Shown here in pieces: positions 19,799 to 28,059 of a stretch of 58,454 nt of DNA. The notes under the pieces were generated by a model. That model had not been told where the DNA came from. It saw only the letters and a program-made list of their open reading frames with translations, and did no database searches. Source of the DNA: Burkholderiales bacterium (lineage in GTDB: Bacteria; Pseudomonadota; Gammaproteobacteria; Burkholderiales; Burkholderiaceae_C); contig JACPYV010000011.1 of assembly GCA_016195825.1 (NCBI GenBank), positions 1 to 58,454 on the forward strand, read 5' to 3'. How positions within the stretch are numbered: position 1 is the first letter of the stretch; every line of letters starts with the position of its first letter. Both the position numbers and the translations under genes were made by a program.

Positions 19799-21505
19799 TC
19801 AGTCCACGTGCACCCGGTTGCGGCCGGCGCGCTTGGCGGCGTAGAGGGCCAGGTCGGCGCGGTTGAGCAGTTCGTCCGCCTGCTGCTGCTGGGGTGTGCC
19901 GCCGGCGATACCCACGCTCACACGCACCACCAGGCCCGGCGTGACGGCGGCCCAGTCGTGCTCGACCACCGCCAGACGCAGGCGCTCGCAGATCTCTGCG
20001 GCCTGCTGTGGCGCGATGCCCACCAGCACGGCCAGAAACTCCTCGCCGCCGATGCGCGCCATCAGGTCTGCGCTGCGCAGCCGGTGACGCAACAGCTGCG
20101 CCAGTTGCTGCAGCACCGCGTCACCCACCGCGTGGCCGTGGGTGCCGTTGATCTTCTTGAAATGATCCACATCCAGCGTGGCGATGCTGATGACCTGGCC
20201 TGCCATGCGCGCCCCCTCCACCAGCAGCGGCAGCGCAAACTCGGCGTGCCGCCGGTTGTGCAGCCCGGTCAGCACGTCCTCGTGGGCGGCGCGGTCCAGC
20301 GCCATCGCGTGCTCACGCAGGCGTTGCTGCTCGGTTTCGAGATGCACGGCGCGGGCGCGCTCGCGGCGGGCGTCGGCCACGGCGCTGTCAGCGCGGGCCT
20401 GGGCTTGCTCCACCTGGTCGCGGATCAGGATGACCTCGGTCTGCAGCACCAGGTTGTCGCGGCGGATCTGCCGGTCCAGCCCGACCATCTCCTCCAGCCA
20501 GCCCAGCGCCTCGCGGTACTGGCCGCAGGCCTTGTGGGTCTCGTAAAGCGAGCGGATCAGCAGCCGGCGCAGCTTGGGCGGTGGTTCGGCGACGGCGCCC
20601 AGCAGGGCCTCCAGGATGCGTGCGGCTTGCCGCGGCTCGCCCTTCAGGCGCAGGAAGACGGCGCGCTGCGCATCGGCCTCGACGGCCAGCGTGCGATAGC
20701 CGTGGTCGTGGGATAGGTGGCCGAACTCGTTGAGCAGCGGCAGGGCGGCGTCCAGCGAGCCGCCTGCCAGCAGCGCGTTGACGAGGTTGGACACCGCCAC
20801 GGCCACCTTGAAGGGGCTGCCCGAGCGGCGCGCCAGCGCGGTAGCCTGCTCCGCCGTGCGGCGTGCACTGGCCAGGGCCTCGGTCAGCGCGGCGGTCTCG
20901 CCCAGTGCGCTGGCATCCTCGACGCGGCGCAGCCAGAAGTAGGCCAGGTTGTTGTGGCACGAGAACAGGACCTCGGCTTCGCTCGTGCGCGCGGCGATTT
21001 CCAGCGCCTGCTCGGTCGACGCGCAGGCTTGCACCGGGTTGTCCAGGCTGGCATAGGCCACGCCGATGCGGTTCAGCGCCCAGGCCTCGCGCACCGGGTC
21101 GCCGGCCCGGCGTGCCGTGGCCAGCGCCCGCATGCCGCACGCCAGCGCCTCGCGGCCCATCAGCAACTGGCCGTAGACGAAGGATTGCGAGGTCAGCGCG
21201 TCGGCCAGCAGCGTGTCGTCTCCCAGGCGCTCGGCCAGGCCCAGGGCCTCGGTCGCGCAGCGTGCGCTGGCCGTCAGCCGCCCCAAGCGGGGGTACTGGT
21301 GGGCCAGCAGGGCCAGCACCTCCGCGCGCCGCCGCAGTTCGGCCGCCGGGCAGGCTCGCAGAAGTTGCTCCAGCGTCTCGCTGGACGCCTGGTAGTCCCC
21401 GGCTGCCGCGCGCACACGCTGCGCCAGCACCGCGCGGTCGAAGGCCGCGGCGTCGAAGCCCGTGTCTTCGGCGGGCAGAGGAGGGAGATCGAGCAGGTCT
21501 GACAT
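19799..21505 (-). CDS. Diguanylate cyclase with N-terminal TPR-like repeats
   Basis: A 568-residue cytosolic protein predicted to make c-di-GMP. Residues about 60-360 are helical TPR-like repeats (for example ALNRIGVAYASLDNPVQA), a coiled coil follows (about 365-405, rich in E, R, A and Q), and a GGDEF domain fills the last 165 residues. The active site is GGEEF at 486-490 and the inhibitory I-site RSAD stands exactly five residues upstream, so product inhibition is likely. No membrane segment or signal peptide is seen, so an intracellular protein partner is the probable input. The start at 21505 (MSDLLDLPPLP) is chosen because upstream sequence runs antisense through the DUF429 gene. Confidence 0.92.
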   Translation of the reverse strand: MSDLLDLPPLPAEDTGFDAAAFDRAVLAQRVRAAAGDYQASSETLEQLLRACPAAELRRRAEVLALLAHQYPRLGRLTASARCATEALGLAERLGDDTLLADALTSQSFVYGQLLMGREALACGMRALATARRAGDPVREAWALNRIGVAYASLDNPVQACASTEQALEIAARTSEAEVLFSCHNNLAYFWLRRVEDASALGETAALTEALASARRTAEQATALARRSGSPFKVAVAVSNLVNALLAGGSLDAALPLLNEFGHLSHDHGYRTLAVEADAQRAVFLRLKGEPRQAARILEALLGAVAEPPPKLRRLLIRSLYETHKACGQYREALGWLEEMVGLDRQIRRDNLVLQTEVILIRDQVEQAQARADSAVADARRERARAVHLETEQQRLREHAMALDRAAHEDVLTGLHNRRHAEFALPLLVEGARMAGQVISIATLDVDHFKKINGTHGHAVGDAVLQQLAQLLRHRLRSADLMARIGGEEFLAVLVGIAPQQAAEICERLRLAVVEHDWAAVTPGLVVRVSVGIAGGTPQQQQADELLNRADLALYAAKRAGRNRVHVD

Positions 21506-21544
21506 CTGGAGCCGCCGATTCTGCCTAGCCCCAGAATGCCGGCC

Positions 21545-22357
21545 ATGACCATGAACCCCGTTTTCGGGATCGACTTCACGAGTGCCCCACGCCGCGGCAA
21601 GCCCATCCTCATCGCCGAAGGCCATCGTCACGGTGCCGTCATGCGGCTGGCCGGGCTGACAGCGCTGGACAGCCTGGACGCGTTCTCTGCCTGGCTGGCC
21701 CGCCCCGGGCCCTGGGTGGCGGGCCTGGACCTGCCCTTCGGCCTGCCGCGCGAGCTGGTCGAGCAGCTGGGCTGGCCGACCGACTACGCCGCCCTGATGG
21801 CGCACTACGCCGGGCTGAGCCGGGCTGACATCCGCGACCGCTTCGCCGCCTTCTGCGATGCGCGGCCGGCCGGCGGCAAGTTCGCCCACCGCGCCTGCGA
21901 CGGGCCGGCCGGCGCCAGCCCCAGCATGAAATGGGTCAACCCGCCGGTAGCCTGGATGCTGCATGCCGGCGTGCCGCGGCTGATCGCGGCGGGCGTGCAT
22001 CTGCCGGGGCTGCTGGCTGGCGACGAGAGCCGCGTCGCGCTGGAGGCTTACCCCGGCCTGCTGGCGCGCGAGCTGATCGGCCGGCGCTCCTACAAGAGCG
22101 ATACCAAGGCCAACCAGACGCCCGAGCGGCTGATTGCGCGCAAAGACATCGTCGATGCGCTGGAGCAGGGCCGCACAAGGCTGGGGCTGCGGCTCAAGCT
22201 CAGCCACGCGCAGCGCGACGAGCTGGTGGCCGATGCCAGCGGCGACAGCCTGGACGCGGTGCTGGCCACGCTGCAGGCGGCCTGGGGCACGCTGCAGCCG
22301 GGCTACGGCTGGCCGGCGGGCGTGGACCCGCTGGAGGGGTGGATCGTCAGCGCCTGA
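21545..22357 (+). CDS. DUF429-domain protein
   Basis: A 270-residue protein of the DUF429 family, an RNase H-like fold of unknown function. The opening FGIDFTSAP contains the conserved aspartate seen in RNase H-type strands, and VAGLDLPFGLPRELVE and ALEAYPGLLARELIG correspond to later acidic positions. It starts close to, and runs divergently from, the diguanylate cyclase gene (39 nt apart). Two other nearby ATGs (21536 and 21551) are possible starts. Its last 11 nt overlap the end of the convergent anti-sigma candidate. No biochemical role is assigned. Confidence 0.8.
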   Translation: MTMNPVFGIDFTSAPRRGKPILIAEGHRHGAVMRLAGLTALDSLDAFSAWLARPGPWVAGLDLPFGLPRELVEQLGWPTDYAALMAHYAGLSRADIRDRFAAFCDARPAGGKFAHRACDGPAGASPSMKWVNPPVAWMLHAGVPRLIAAGVHLPGLLAGDESRVALEAYPGLLARELIGRRSYKSDTKANQTPERLIARKDIVDALEQGRTRLGLRLKLSHAQRDELVADASGDSLDAVLATLQAAWGTLQPGYGWPAGVDPLEGWIVSA

Positions 22358-23027
22358 GCGCGTAGGCCGCCTGCCAGGCGGCAGCGAAGCGCTGCAGCTC
22401 CGCGGCGTCCACATCCGACACGGCCCAGTACTGCATCGCGCCGTCACCCCAGCGCACGAGGTTGAAGCCGCGGCGTTGCAGCGTCTCGGACGCTGCGCCG
22501 CGCTCGGCGGGCCAGGTGTAGAGGGCTATCTTGTGCAGACGCACCTGGTAGGCCAGGACGGCGGTGGGCCGGCCCTGCACCGCCTGCACCCGGCCGCCGA
22601 GCAGCGCGAAGCCCTGCTCGCGCAGCGGCGCGTCCAGCACCGTGGGCGCGTAGTCCAGCCGGCCCTGGAACCAGGGCTTGACGGTGTGGCGGTCGCTGGA
22701 CGCGACCTCGTACAGCGGGCCAACCTGCAGCGCGCGCACATGGGCGGCGACGAGTTCGTCGGGCAGGGCGTTGTCGGGCGCGAGCCGCGGCAGCAGGAGC
22801 ACGACAGCCAGGGTCAGCACGATGCCGACAGCCAGGCCGCCGGCGCCGGCGAGGGCCGGGATGCGCAGCCAGCGCGCCAGGCGCTCGCGCCAGGCCGGTT
22901 TCGTGCGGGGCTCCTGGGCCACGGCCTGCAGCGTGATCTGCGTGCGCACCTTGGCGCGCAGCGCCTCGCCGGCTGGGTGGCGGCTGGCGTGCTGCCGGAG
23001 CAGGCGCGAGAGGTCGTCGTCTTCCAT
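22347..23027 (-). CDS. Probable membrane anti-sigma factor
   Basis: A 226-residue protein with a short cytoplasmic N-terminus (about residues 1-50), one transmembrane helix (about 57-80) and a periplasmic C-terminal domain. No characterised domain is recognised in the C-terminal part; it contains QYWAVSDVDAAELQRFAAAW near the end. The assignment rests on topology and position: its ATG shares one base with the stop of the ECF sigma gene (TGATG at 23025-23029), the standard coupling of sigma and anti-sigma genes. The N-terminus lacks the HxxxCxxC zinc motif of ZAS-type anti-sigma factors, so it would be a non-zinc type. Confidence 0.72.
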   Translation of the reverse strand: MEDDDLSRLLRQHASRHPAGEALRAKVRTQITLQAVAQEPRTKPAWRERLARWLRIPALAGAGGLAVGIVLTLAVVLLLPRLAPDNALPDELVAAHVRALQVGPLYEVASSDRHTVKPWFQGRLDYAPTVLDAPLREQGFALLGGRVQAVQGRPTAVLAYQVRLHKIALYTWPAERGAASETLQRRGFNLVRWGDGAMQYWAVSDVDAAELQRFAAAWQAAYALRR

Positions 23028-23557
23028 CAGGGCAATCCCGCCAGGCTGAGCTGGCGCTTGAGTTGGGCGCGGGCGCGCGACAGGCGGGACATCACCGTGC
23101 CGATGGGGATGCCGGCGATCTGCGCGATGTCGCGGTAGTCCAGGCCTTCGAGTTCGCGCAGCACGATGACCTCGCGCATCGGCGGGCTGAGAGCTCGCAG
23201 TGCGGCGTCGACGAGGGACTGCTCGCGCCGCGCACCCAGGGCTTCGAGCGGGCCGGGCATGGGGCTGGGTGAGCGGGCTTCGAGCGCGTCCCAGCCGTCT
23301 TCGTCCAGCAGCGTCACGTCGGCGCGGCCGCGCTCGCGGGCCAGGGCCGTGAAGCAGGCGTTGCGCACGATGCCGAGAAACCAGGGCCTCGCATCTTCGC
23401 CGCCACGCAGCGAGCCGAAATAGCGGAAGGCGCGCAGCGCGGCTTCCTGCACGGCGTCCTCTGCAGCGGCGGCGTCGCGCAGCAGCCAGCGGGCCAGGTT
23501 GTGCGCCGCGTCCAGCAGCGGCAGCACGGTGGCCTCGAAGCGGCGCGCGTCGGTCAT
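23027..23557 (-). CDS. ECF-family RNA polymerase sigma factor
   Basis: A 176-residue extracytoplasmic-function sigma factor. Region 2 spans about residues 10-80 (DAVQEAALRAFRYFGS, then PWFLGIVRNAC), and region 4 spans about 115-172 with helix-turn-helix LDYRDIAQIAGIPIGTVMSRLSRAR. Regions 1.1 and 3 are absent as usual. It lies third in a leftward set (metallophosphoesterase, cupredoxin, sigma, anti-sigma) in which every junction overlaps: ATGA at 23554-23557 with the cupredoxin and TGATG with the anti-sigma gene. The co-transcribed cupredoxin hints at a copper, oxidative or redox signal. Confidence 0.92.
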   Translation of the reverse strand: MTDARRFEATVLPLLDAAHNLARWLLRDAAAAEDAVQEAALRAFRYFGSLRGGEDARPWFLGIVRNACFTALARERGRADVTLLDEDGWDALEARSPSPMPGPLEALGARREQSLVDAALRALSPPMREVIVLRELEGLDYRDIAQIAGIPIGTVMSRLSRARAQLKRQLSLAGLP

Positions 23558-23886
23558 GAGACGTCGAAGTGCCCGTCCATGCCCTCATGGCCATCGCCGC
23601 AGAAGTTGTCGCACAGGAAGGCCAGCCGCCCGGGGGCTTTGGGCGTGAGCGTGAGGCGGGTGACGCGGCCGGGCATGAGGTCGGTGCGCAAGTCCAGGTC
23701 GGGCACGAAGAAGCCGTGCGCGAAGTCCAGGGAGCGTATCAGCAGCACCACCGGCTCACCGGCCTTCAGCGGGATGACGGCGGGGGTGAACCTGAAGCGC
23801 TGGGCGGTGATCTCGATCTCGCGCGGCGTCTGGGCACGGGCGGCCGCGCCCACGGCGGCGAGCAGCAGCAGATGCCTGCGCTTCAT
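23554..23886 (-). CDS. Exported cupredoxin with CuA-type copper motif
   Basis: A 110-residue exported copper protein. The signal peptide covers about residues 1-18 (MKRRHLLLLAAVGAAARA). The mature part is a single cupredoxin barrel with H57 in LDFAHGFFVP and the loop C92-x3-C96-x3-H100-x2-M103 (CDNFCGDGHEGM). That is the exact ligand pattern of the binuclear CuA centre of cytochrome oxidase subunit II, here in a free-standing domain without the COX2 membrane hairpin. It overlaps the metallophosphoesterase upstream and the sigma factor downstream by 4 nt each. Electron transfer or periplasmic copper handling are both possible. Confidence 0.85.
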   Translation of the reverse strand: MKRRHLLLLAAVGAAARAQTPREIEITAQRFRFTPAVIPLKAGEPVVLLIRSLDFAHGFFVPDLDLRTDLMPGRVTRLTLTPKAPGRLAFLCDNFCGDGHEGMDGHFDVS

Positions 23887-24754
23887 GCGGCGCTGACCCC
23901 GTGTTCGATGCGCTCGGCCTTCGCGCCGTCCACCTCCACCTCGCGCCAGCCCAGGCCGCGGTAGGGTGCGGCCGGGTCCCAGGGCAGGGCCGTGGGCTTC
24001 TCCGCCGTGCCGGGCGCGGGCAGCGGGAACATCAGCGAGCGCGCCGAGTGGTGGGCGATGTGGCCCGTCATCTGGTGGTGCTCCTGGTGGATGTGGCCGT
24101 AGAAGACAGTGACGTTCTTGTGCGGCATCAGGAGGGCCAGGGCTTGGTCGCCGTCGCGCGTGTGCCAGTCCCACCTGGGCACCAGCGGGAACAGCGGCCG
24201 GTGGGCCAGCACGACCAGTGGTGCGTCCGGATCCAGCCTGGCGAGCTCAGCCCGCATCCACGCGAGCTGCTCAGACCCGAGCGTGGTGCCGCGGTCGGAG
24301 ACGTTGTCCAGCGCCATGAAGTGCACGCCCCGGTGGTCGAAGCGGTAGTAGGTGTCGCCGAACAGCCCTTGAAGGCGGCGCCGCGGTCAAGAGATGCGTC
24401 GTGCTCGCCGGGCATGAAGCGCACGGTCCGGACCTTGAGCTCACCCACGATCTGCTTGAACTCCGCCATGCGGCGGCGGCGCTCGTCGGGGTCGTCGGTG
24501 GTGTGCGTCAGGTCGCCGGTGAAGACAACGAAGTCCGGCGGCTGGGCCAGCGCGTTGACGGCGGCGACGGCCTTGGGCAGCGTGCCCCGCGCGTCCGGGT
24601 TGGGCGCACCCTGGAAGCCCCAGTGCGTGTCGGACAGCTGCACGAAATAGAACGCGTCCTGGGGCCGCCCGGCGGTGGCGCAGCCGGCGAGGCCGGCCGA
24701 GAAGATGGCGCCGCCGCCAAGGCCGGCGAGGTGGAGGAAGTCGCGTCGCTGCAT
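23883..24754 (-). pseudogene. Exported metallophosphoesterase, interrupted by a -1 frameshift
   Basis: A calcineurin-like phosphoesterase of about 290 residues split over two frames. The first frame (from 24754) has a twin-arginine type signal with lipobox-like end (QRRDFLHLAGL ... LAGC) and metal motifs QLSDTHWGF, FTGDLTH and PGEHD. It leaves frame after RGAAFKG. The second frame resumes as LFGDTYYRFDHRGVHFMALDNVSD and ends with VVLAHRPLF and YGHIHQEHH. The frames meet at a run of three G residues (complement of 24366-24368); one more G would restore a complete protein. This could be a sequencing error or a recent mutation. Its stop overlaps the cupredoxin start by 4 nt. Confidence 0.82.
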
Positions 24755-24808
24755 GGCGTTCGCTCGTGGGGAGTGGTGACTTGTTGCTGTACCTGCGCGC
24801 CCCCGGGT

Positions 24809-25177
24809 TTATTCCTTCGCTTTCGCCAACGTGCGCAAAAACGCGATCACGTCGGCCCGCTCGGCAGCGTCCGGCAGGTTGATGCCCATGGCTTGGCCGG
24901 GTACCAGTGCCTCCGGGTCGGCCAGCCAGCGGTCCAGGTTCGCCTCGGTCCAGGTCAGGCCGGAGCGCTTCAGCGCGGCGGAGTAGGTGCCGAAGCCCTT
25001 GGCCGTGCCGGCCAGCCGCCCGACCACGCCGCGGTGGGCCGGGCCGGCGCCGTTGAAGTCCGGCGAATGGCAGGCGGCGCAGCGAGCCTGGTAGACAGCC
25101 TGGCCACGGGCGGCGTCGGCGGCGTGGGCGAGGGGGGCTGCGGCCAGCAGCGCGAGGGCAAGTCGAAGTTGAGTCAT
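24809..25177 (-). CDS. Periplasmic class I cytochrome c
   Basis: A 122-residue exported monohaem cytochrome c. The signal peptide runs to about residue 19 (ALLAAAPLAHA). The haem site is CAACH (C33, C36, H37) and the distal methionine ligand is M97 in PGQAMGIN. The size and the MGxxLPD segment fit the mitochondrial/Paracoccus-like class I fold used as a soluble electron carrier. It is the first gene of a leftward group leading to the metallophosphoesterase (54-nt gap), the CuA cupredoxin and the sigma pair; a CuA protein and a cytochrome c are natural electron-transfer partners. The start at 25177 is chosen to begin the signal peptide. Confidence 0.9.
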   Translation of the reverse strand: MTQLRLALALLAAAPLAHAADAARGQAVYQARCAACHSPDFNGAGPAHRGVVGRLAGTAKGFGTYSAALKRSGLTWTEANLDRWLADPEALVPGQAMGINLPDAAERADVIAFLRTLAKAKE

Positions 25178-25370
25178 GGCAACGGTCGTGGGCGGCAATG
25201 CCAAGACCTACCCGCCGCGCCCCGGATGTATTCCGTGCGGTGGCGTTTGTTGCGGGCACCAGACGCTTGGCCGCGAATGCCGCGCGGCGCAGTTCTTGCT
25301 GACCCGAAAATCGCGCGCCGCCGATGCTGCCGGCGTGCTCCTCCACCCCACTCCACAAGGTGCTGCCACC

Positions 25371-28049
25371 GTGTCCATCCGCCGCCTGCCGCCGTCTTCC
25401 CTGCAGCCCCTGGTTGCGCTGCTGTTGCTGTCCCTGGCGCCGTCGCTGCGCGCGCAGACGGCCTCGGGAGATGGCGGTGACCAGGCCACGGCCGCACTCG
25501 CCCGCGTGGTGGTGACCGGCTCCAACATCCGCCGCGCTGATGGCGAGACGCCCAGCCCGGTGCAGAACCTCACCGCCGCAGACATCGCCCGCACCGGCTA
25601 CAGCACCCTGGGCGAGGTGCTGCAGCATCTGTCGGCCAACAACATGGGCTCGCTAGGCCAGGCGACGCCCGGGGCCTTCGGGGCCGGCGGCAGCGGCATC
25701 TCGCTGCGCGGCCTGACCGTGGGCGCCACGCTGGTGCTGATTGACGGCCACCGCATGGCCTCCTACCCGCTGCCGGACGACGGTCAGCGCGACTTCGTGG
25801 ACATCGCCTCCATCCCGGTCGAAGCGGTGGAGCGCGTGGAGGTGCTGAAGGACGGCGCCTCGGCCATCTACGGCTCGGACGCGATGGCCGGCGTGGTCAA
25901 CGTCATCCTCAAGCGCAGCCACAGCGGCACGGCGCTGCAGGGCGAGATCGGCAGTTCCAGCAAGGGCGACGGCCGCATGGTCAAGGTTTCGGGCATCCGC
26001 GGCTTCGGCGACCTGGACCGCGACGGCATCGCCGGCTACCTCTCGGCGGGCTTTCGCCGCCAGGGCGCCATCCTGCTGAGTGAGCGCCCGGCGCTGGGTG
26101 GCTCCGACTGGACGCGCTACGGCGGCGAGGACCTGGGCCTGGTGGCCAACCCCGAGCTGCAGATCGCGCCTCAGACGCGCAACTACAGCCTGCTGGGCAA
26201 GGTCACGGCGCTGCTACCGCAGGACTGGACGCTGTCGGTCGCGGCCTCGGTGCTGGGCAGCCGCGCCACCCAGGTGGGCCTGCTGAACTGGGTGTCGCCC
26301 GACGGCGGCATCACCACCTTCAACTTCGGCCCGGCCCACCCGCTGCCGCAGCCCACGGCACTCAACGGCACCAACGTCATCGACCCCGCCACCGGCAGTC
26401 CGGTGAACTACGAGTTCGGCGACCTGCCGGCGCAGCGCTCCAGCACGTCCACGCAGTCGCGTCGCTTCGTGGTGGACCTCTCCGGCGGCTGGGCCGGCTG
26501 GGACCTGCAGGCGACGCTGGGCCTGACCCGTGTGGCCACCGAGCTGACGCTGAAGAACTTCGTCAGCCTGCCCGCGCTGCAGACGGCGTTGAACAGCGGC
26601 CGCTACGTCATCGGCGCCAACAACCCGGCCGCCGTGCTGGCTGGCCTGACGCCCGAGGGCCGCTCCACCTCCACCAACACGCTCAACTTCATCTCGTTGC
26701 GCGCCAGCCGCGACCTGATGAAGCTGGGTGGCGGCAACCTGGCGCTGGGCACGGGCCTGGAGTTCAGCAAGCGCTCGCTGGACGAGCACTTCCCCGACGG
26801 CTTTGCCGGTGGCGCCCAGGCCAGCAACATCTACGCCTTCGGCGTGGGCAAGCAGACCATCTCGGCCGCCTACGTGGAGTTGGCGGCGCCGCTGACCAAG
26901 CAGCTGGAGATCGACGCCGCCGCCCGCATCGATCACTACGACACCTACGGCTCGTCCGTCACGCCCAAGGTCGGCGCCAAGTACCTGCCGTTGAAGGAAC
27001 TGACGCTGCGCGGCACCTATGCCGGCGGCTTTCGAGCGCCCAACCCGGTGGAGATCGGCACGTCGGGGTCGAGCGCCGGCTACTTGCCACCGCTGGTGGA
27101 CACCGCGCTTTGTGCGCTGGTCAAGCCCGGCCAGCCCTGCGACATCGGGGTCGGCGGCACCCAGCTGCAGTTGCCGGGCAAGGACCTGCGGCCGGAGAAG
27201 TCCACCTCGTACACGCTGGGCTTCGTCTTCGAGCCCAGCGCCATGCTCAACGTGTCGGTGGACTACTACGACATCCGCATCCGCAACCAGATCGTCTCGG
27301 TGGGCTTGTTCGGCCAGGGCCAGATCGACACGCCCGACGCCTACGGCACCAAGCTTTACCGGGTCAACAGCCCGACCACGCCCAACGCCGCGCCCACCAG
27401 CGCCGACGACACCATCCTCTACGGCACCTACCCCTTCATCAACCTCGGCAGTGCCCGCACCAGCGGCGTGGACCTGGACCTGCGCCTGAAGCTGGATGGC
27501 GGCGCGTGGGGCCAGTTCACGCCGCAGCTGCAGTGGTCGCACATGATCCGCTACACCATCGACCGCGGACCTGGCCAGGTCTACGAGATGGCCGGCACGC
27601 ACGGTCCGAGCTTCGTGTCCACCAACACCGGCACCCCCAGAGATCGCGCGTCGCTGTCGCTGAACTGGTCGCGCGGCCCGGTGGAACTGACCGGCACGCT
27701 CAACCACATCAGCGGCATGAAGGTGGAGGACGCCAGCTACAACCTGCCCGACTGCGCGTCCGCGCTGTCCACCGTGTTCCCCAACGGGTTGCCGGCCGGC
27801 GGTTCGCCGCTGTGCCATGTGCCCTCGTTCACCACGTTCAACCTCAACGGCAGCTGGCAGGTCACACCGGGCTTCAGCCTGCGCGCCTCGGTGGCCAACC
27901 TGTTCAACCGGGCGGCGCCTGTCGATGCCTTCGCGTCGGGCTCTACGGGCGGCGGCGTGTCGTCAGGCGGCGCGCACTACAACCCGTCGCTGCACCAGGA
28001 AGGCGCTGTGGGGCGCTACCTGACGCTGGGGGCGAGCTACCGGTTCTGA
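25371..28049 (+). CDS. TonB-dependent outer-membrane receptor
   Basis: An 892-residue TonB-dependent receptor. After a signal peptide (GTG start at 25371, VSIRRLPPSSLQPLVALLLL ... ALRAQ-like end) a TonB-box-like segment RVVVTGSNIRR leads into a plug domain (LGEVLQHLSANN, GISLRGLTVGATLVLIDGHR, VERVEVLKDGASAIYGSDAMAGVVNVILK). The 22-stranded barrel follows and ends in the typical aromatic terminus LGASYRF. No N-terminal signalling extension is present. The plug style resembles Caulobacter/Xanthomonas receptors for carbohydrates or other organic ligands rather than classical siderophore receptors, but the substrate is unknown. It diverges from the cytochrome c gene, 193 nt away. The non-ATG start is inferred from the signal peptide. 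Confidence 0.88.
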   Translation: MSIRRLPPSSLQPLVALLLLSLAPSLRAQTASGDGGDQATAALARVVVTGSNIRRADGETPSPVQNLTAADIARTGYSTLGEVLQHLSANNMGSLGQATPGAFGAGGSGISLRGLTVGATLVLIDGHRMASYPLPDDGQRDFVDIASIPVEAVERVEVLKDGASAIYGSDAMAGVVNVILKRSHSGTALQGEIGSSSKGDGRMVKVSGIRGFGDLDRDGIAGYLSAGFRRQGAILLSERPALGGSDWTRYGGEDLGLVANPELQIAPQTRNYSLLGKVTALLPQDWTLSVAASVLGSRATQVGLLNWVSPDGGITTFNFGPAHPLPQPTALNGTNVIDPATGSPVNYEFGDLPAQRSSTSTQSRRFVVDLSGGWAGWDLQATLGLTRVATELTLKNFVSLPALQTALNSGRYVIGANNPAAVLAGLTPEGRSTSTNTLNFISLRASRDLMKLGGGNLALGTGLEFSKRSLDEHFPDGFAGGAQASNIYAFGVGKQTISAAYVELAAPLTKQLEIDAAARIDHYDTYGSSVTPKVGAKYLPLKELTLRGTYAGGFRAPNPVEIGTSGSSAGYLPPLVDTALCALVKPGQPCDIGVGGTQLQLPGKDLRPEKSTSYTLGFVFEPSAMLNVSVDYYDIRIRNQIVSVGLFGQGQIDTPDAYGTKLYRVNSPTTPNAAPTSADDTILYGTYPFINLGSARTSGVDLDLRLKLDGGAWGQFTPQLQWSHMIRYTIDRGPGQVYEMAGTHGPSFVSTNTGTPRDRASLSLNWSRGPVELTGTLNHISGMKVEDASYNLPDCASALSTVFPNGLPAGGSPLCHVPSFTTFNLNGSWQVTPGFSLRASVANLFNRAAPVDAFASGSTGGGVSSGGAHYNPSLHQEGAVGRYLTLGASYRF

Positions 28050-28059
28050 GCCGGCGCGC

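Noticed and set aside
21506..22447. N-terminal extension of the diguanylate cyclase to 22447
   Set aside because: The extension runs antisense through the DUF429 gene and has no domain; the start at 21505 gives a sensible protein.
26214..27818. 534-codon leftward frame opposite the TonB receptor
   Set aside because: Low-complexity antisense sequence; the receptor on the plus strand has plug and barrel motifs throughout.
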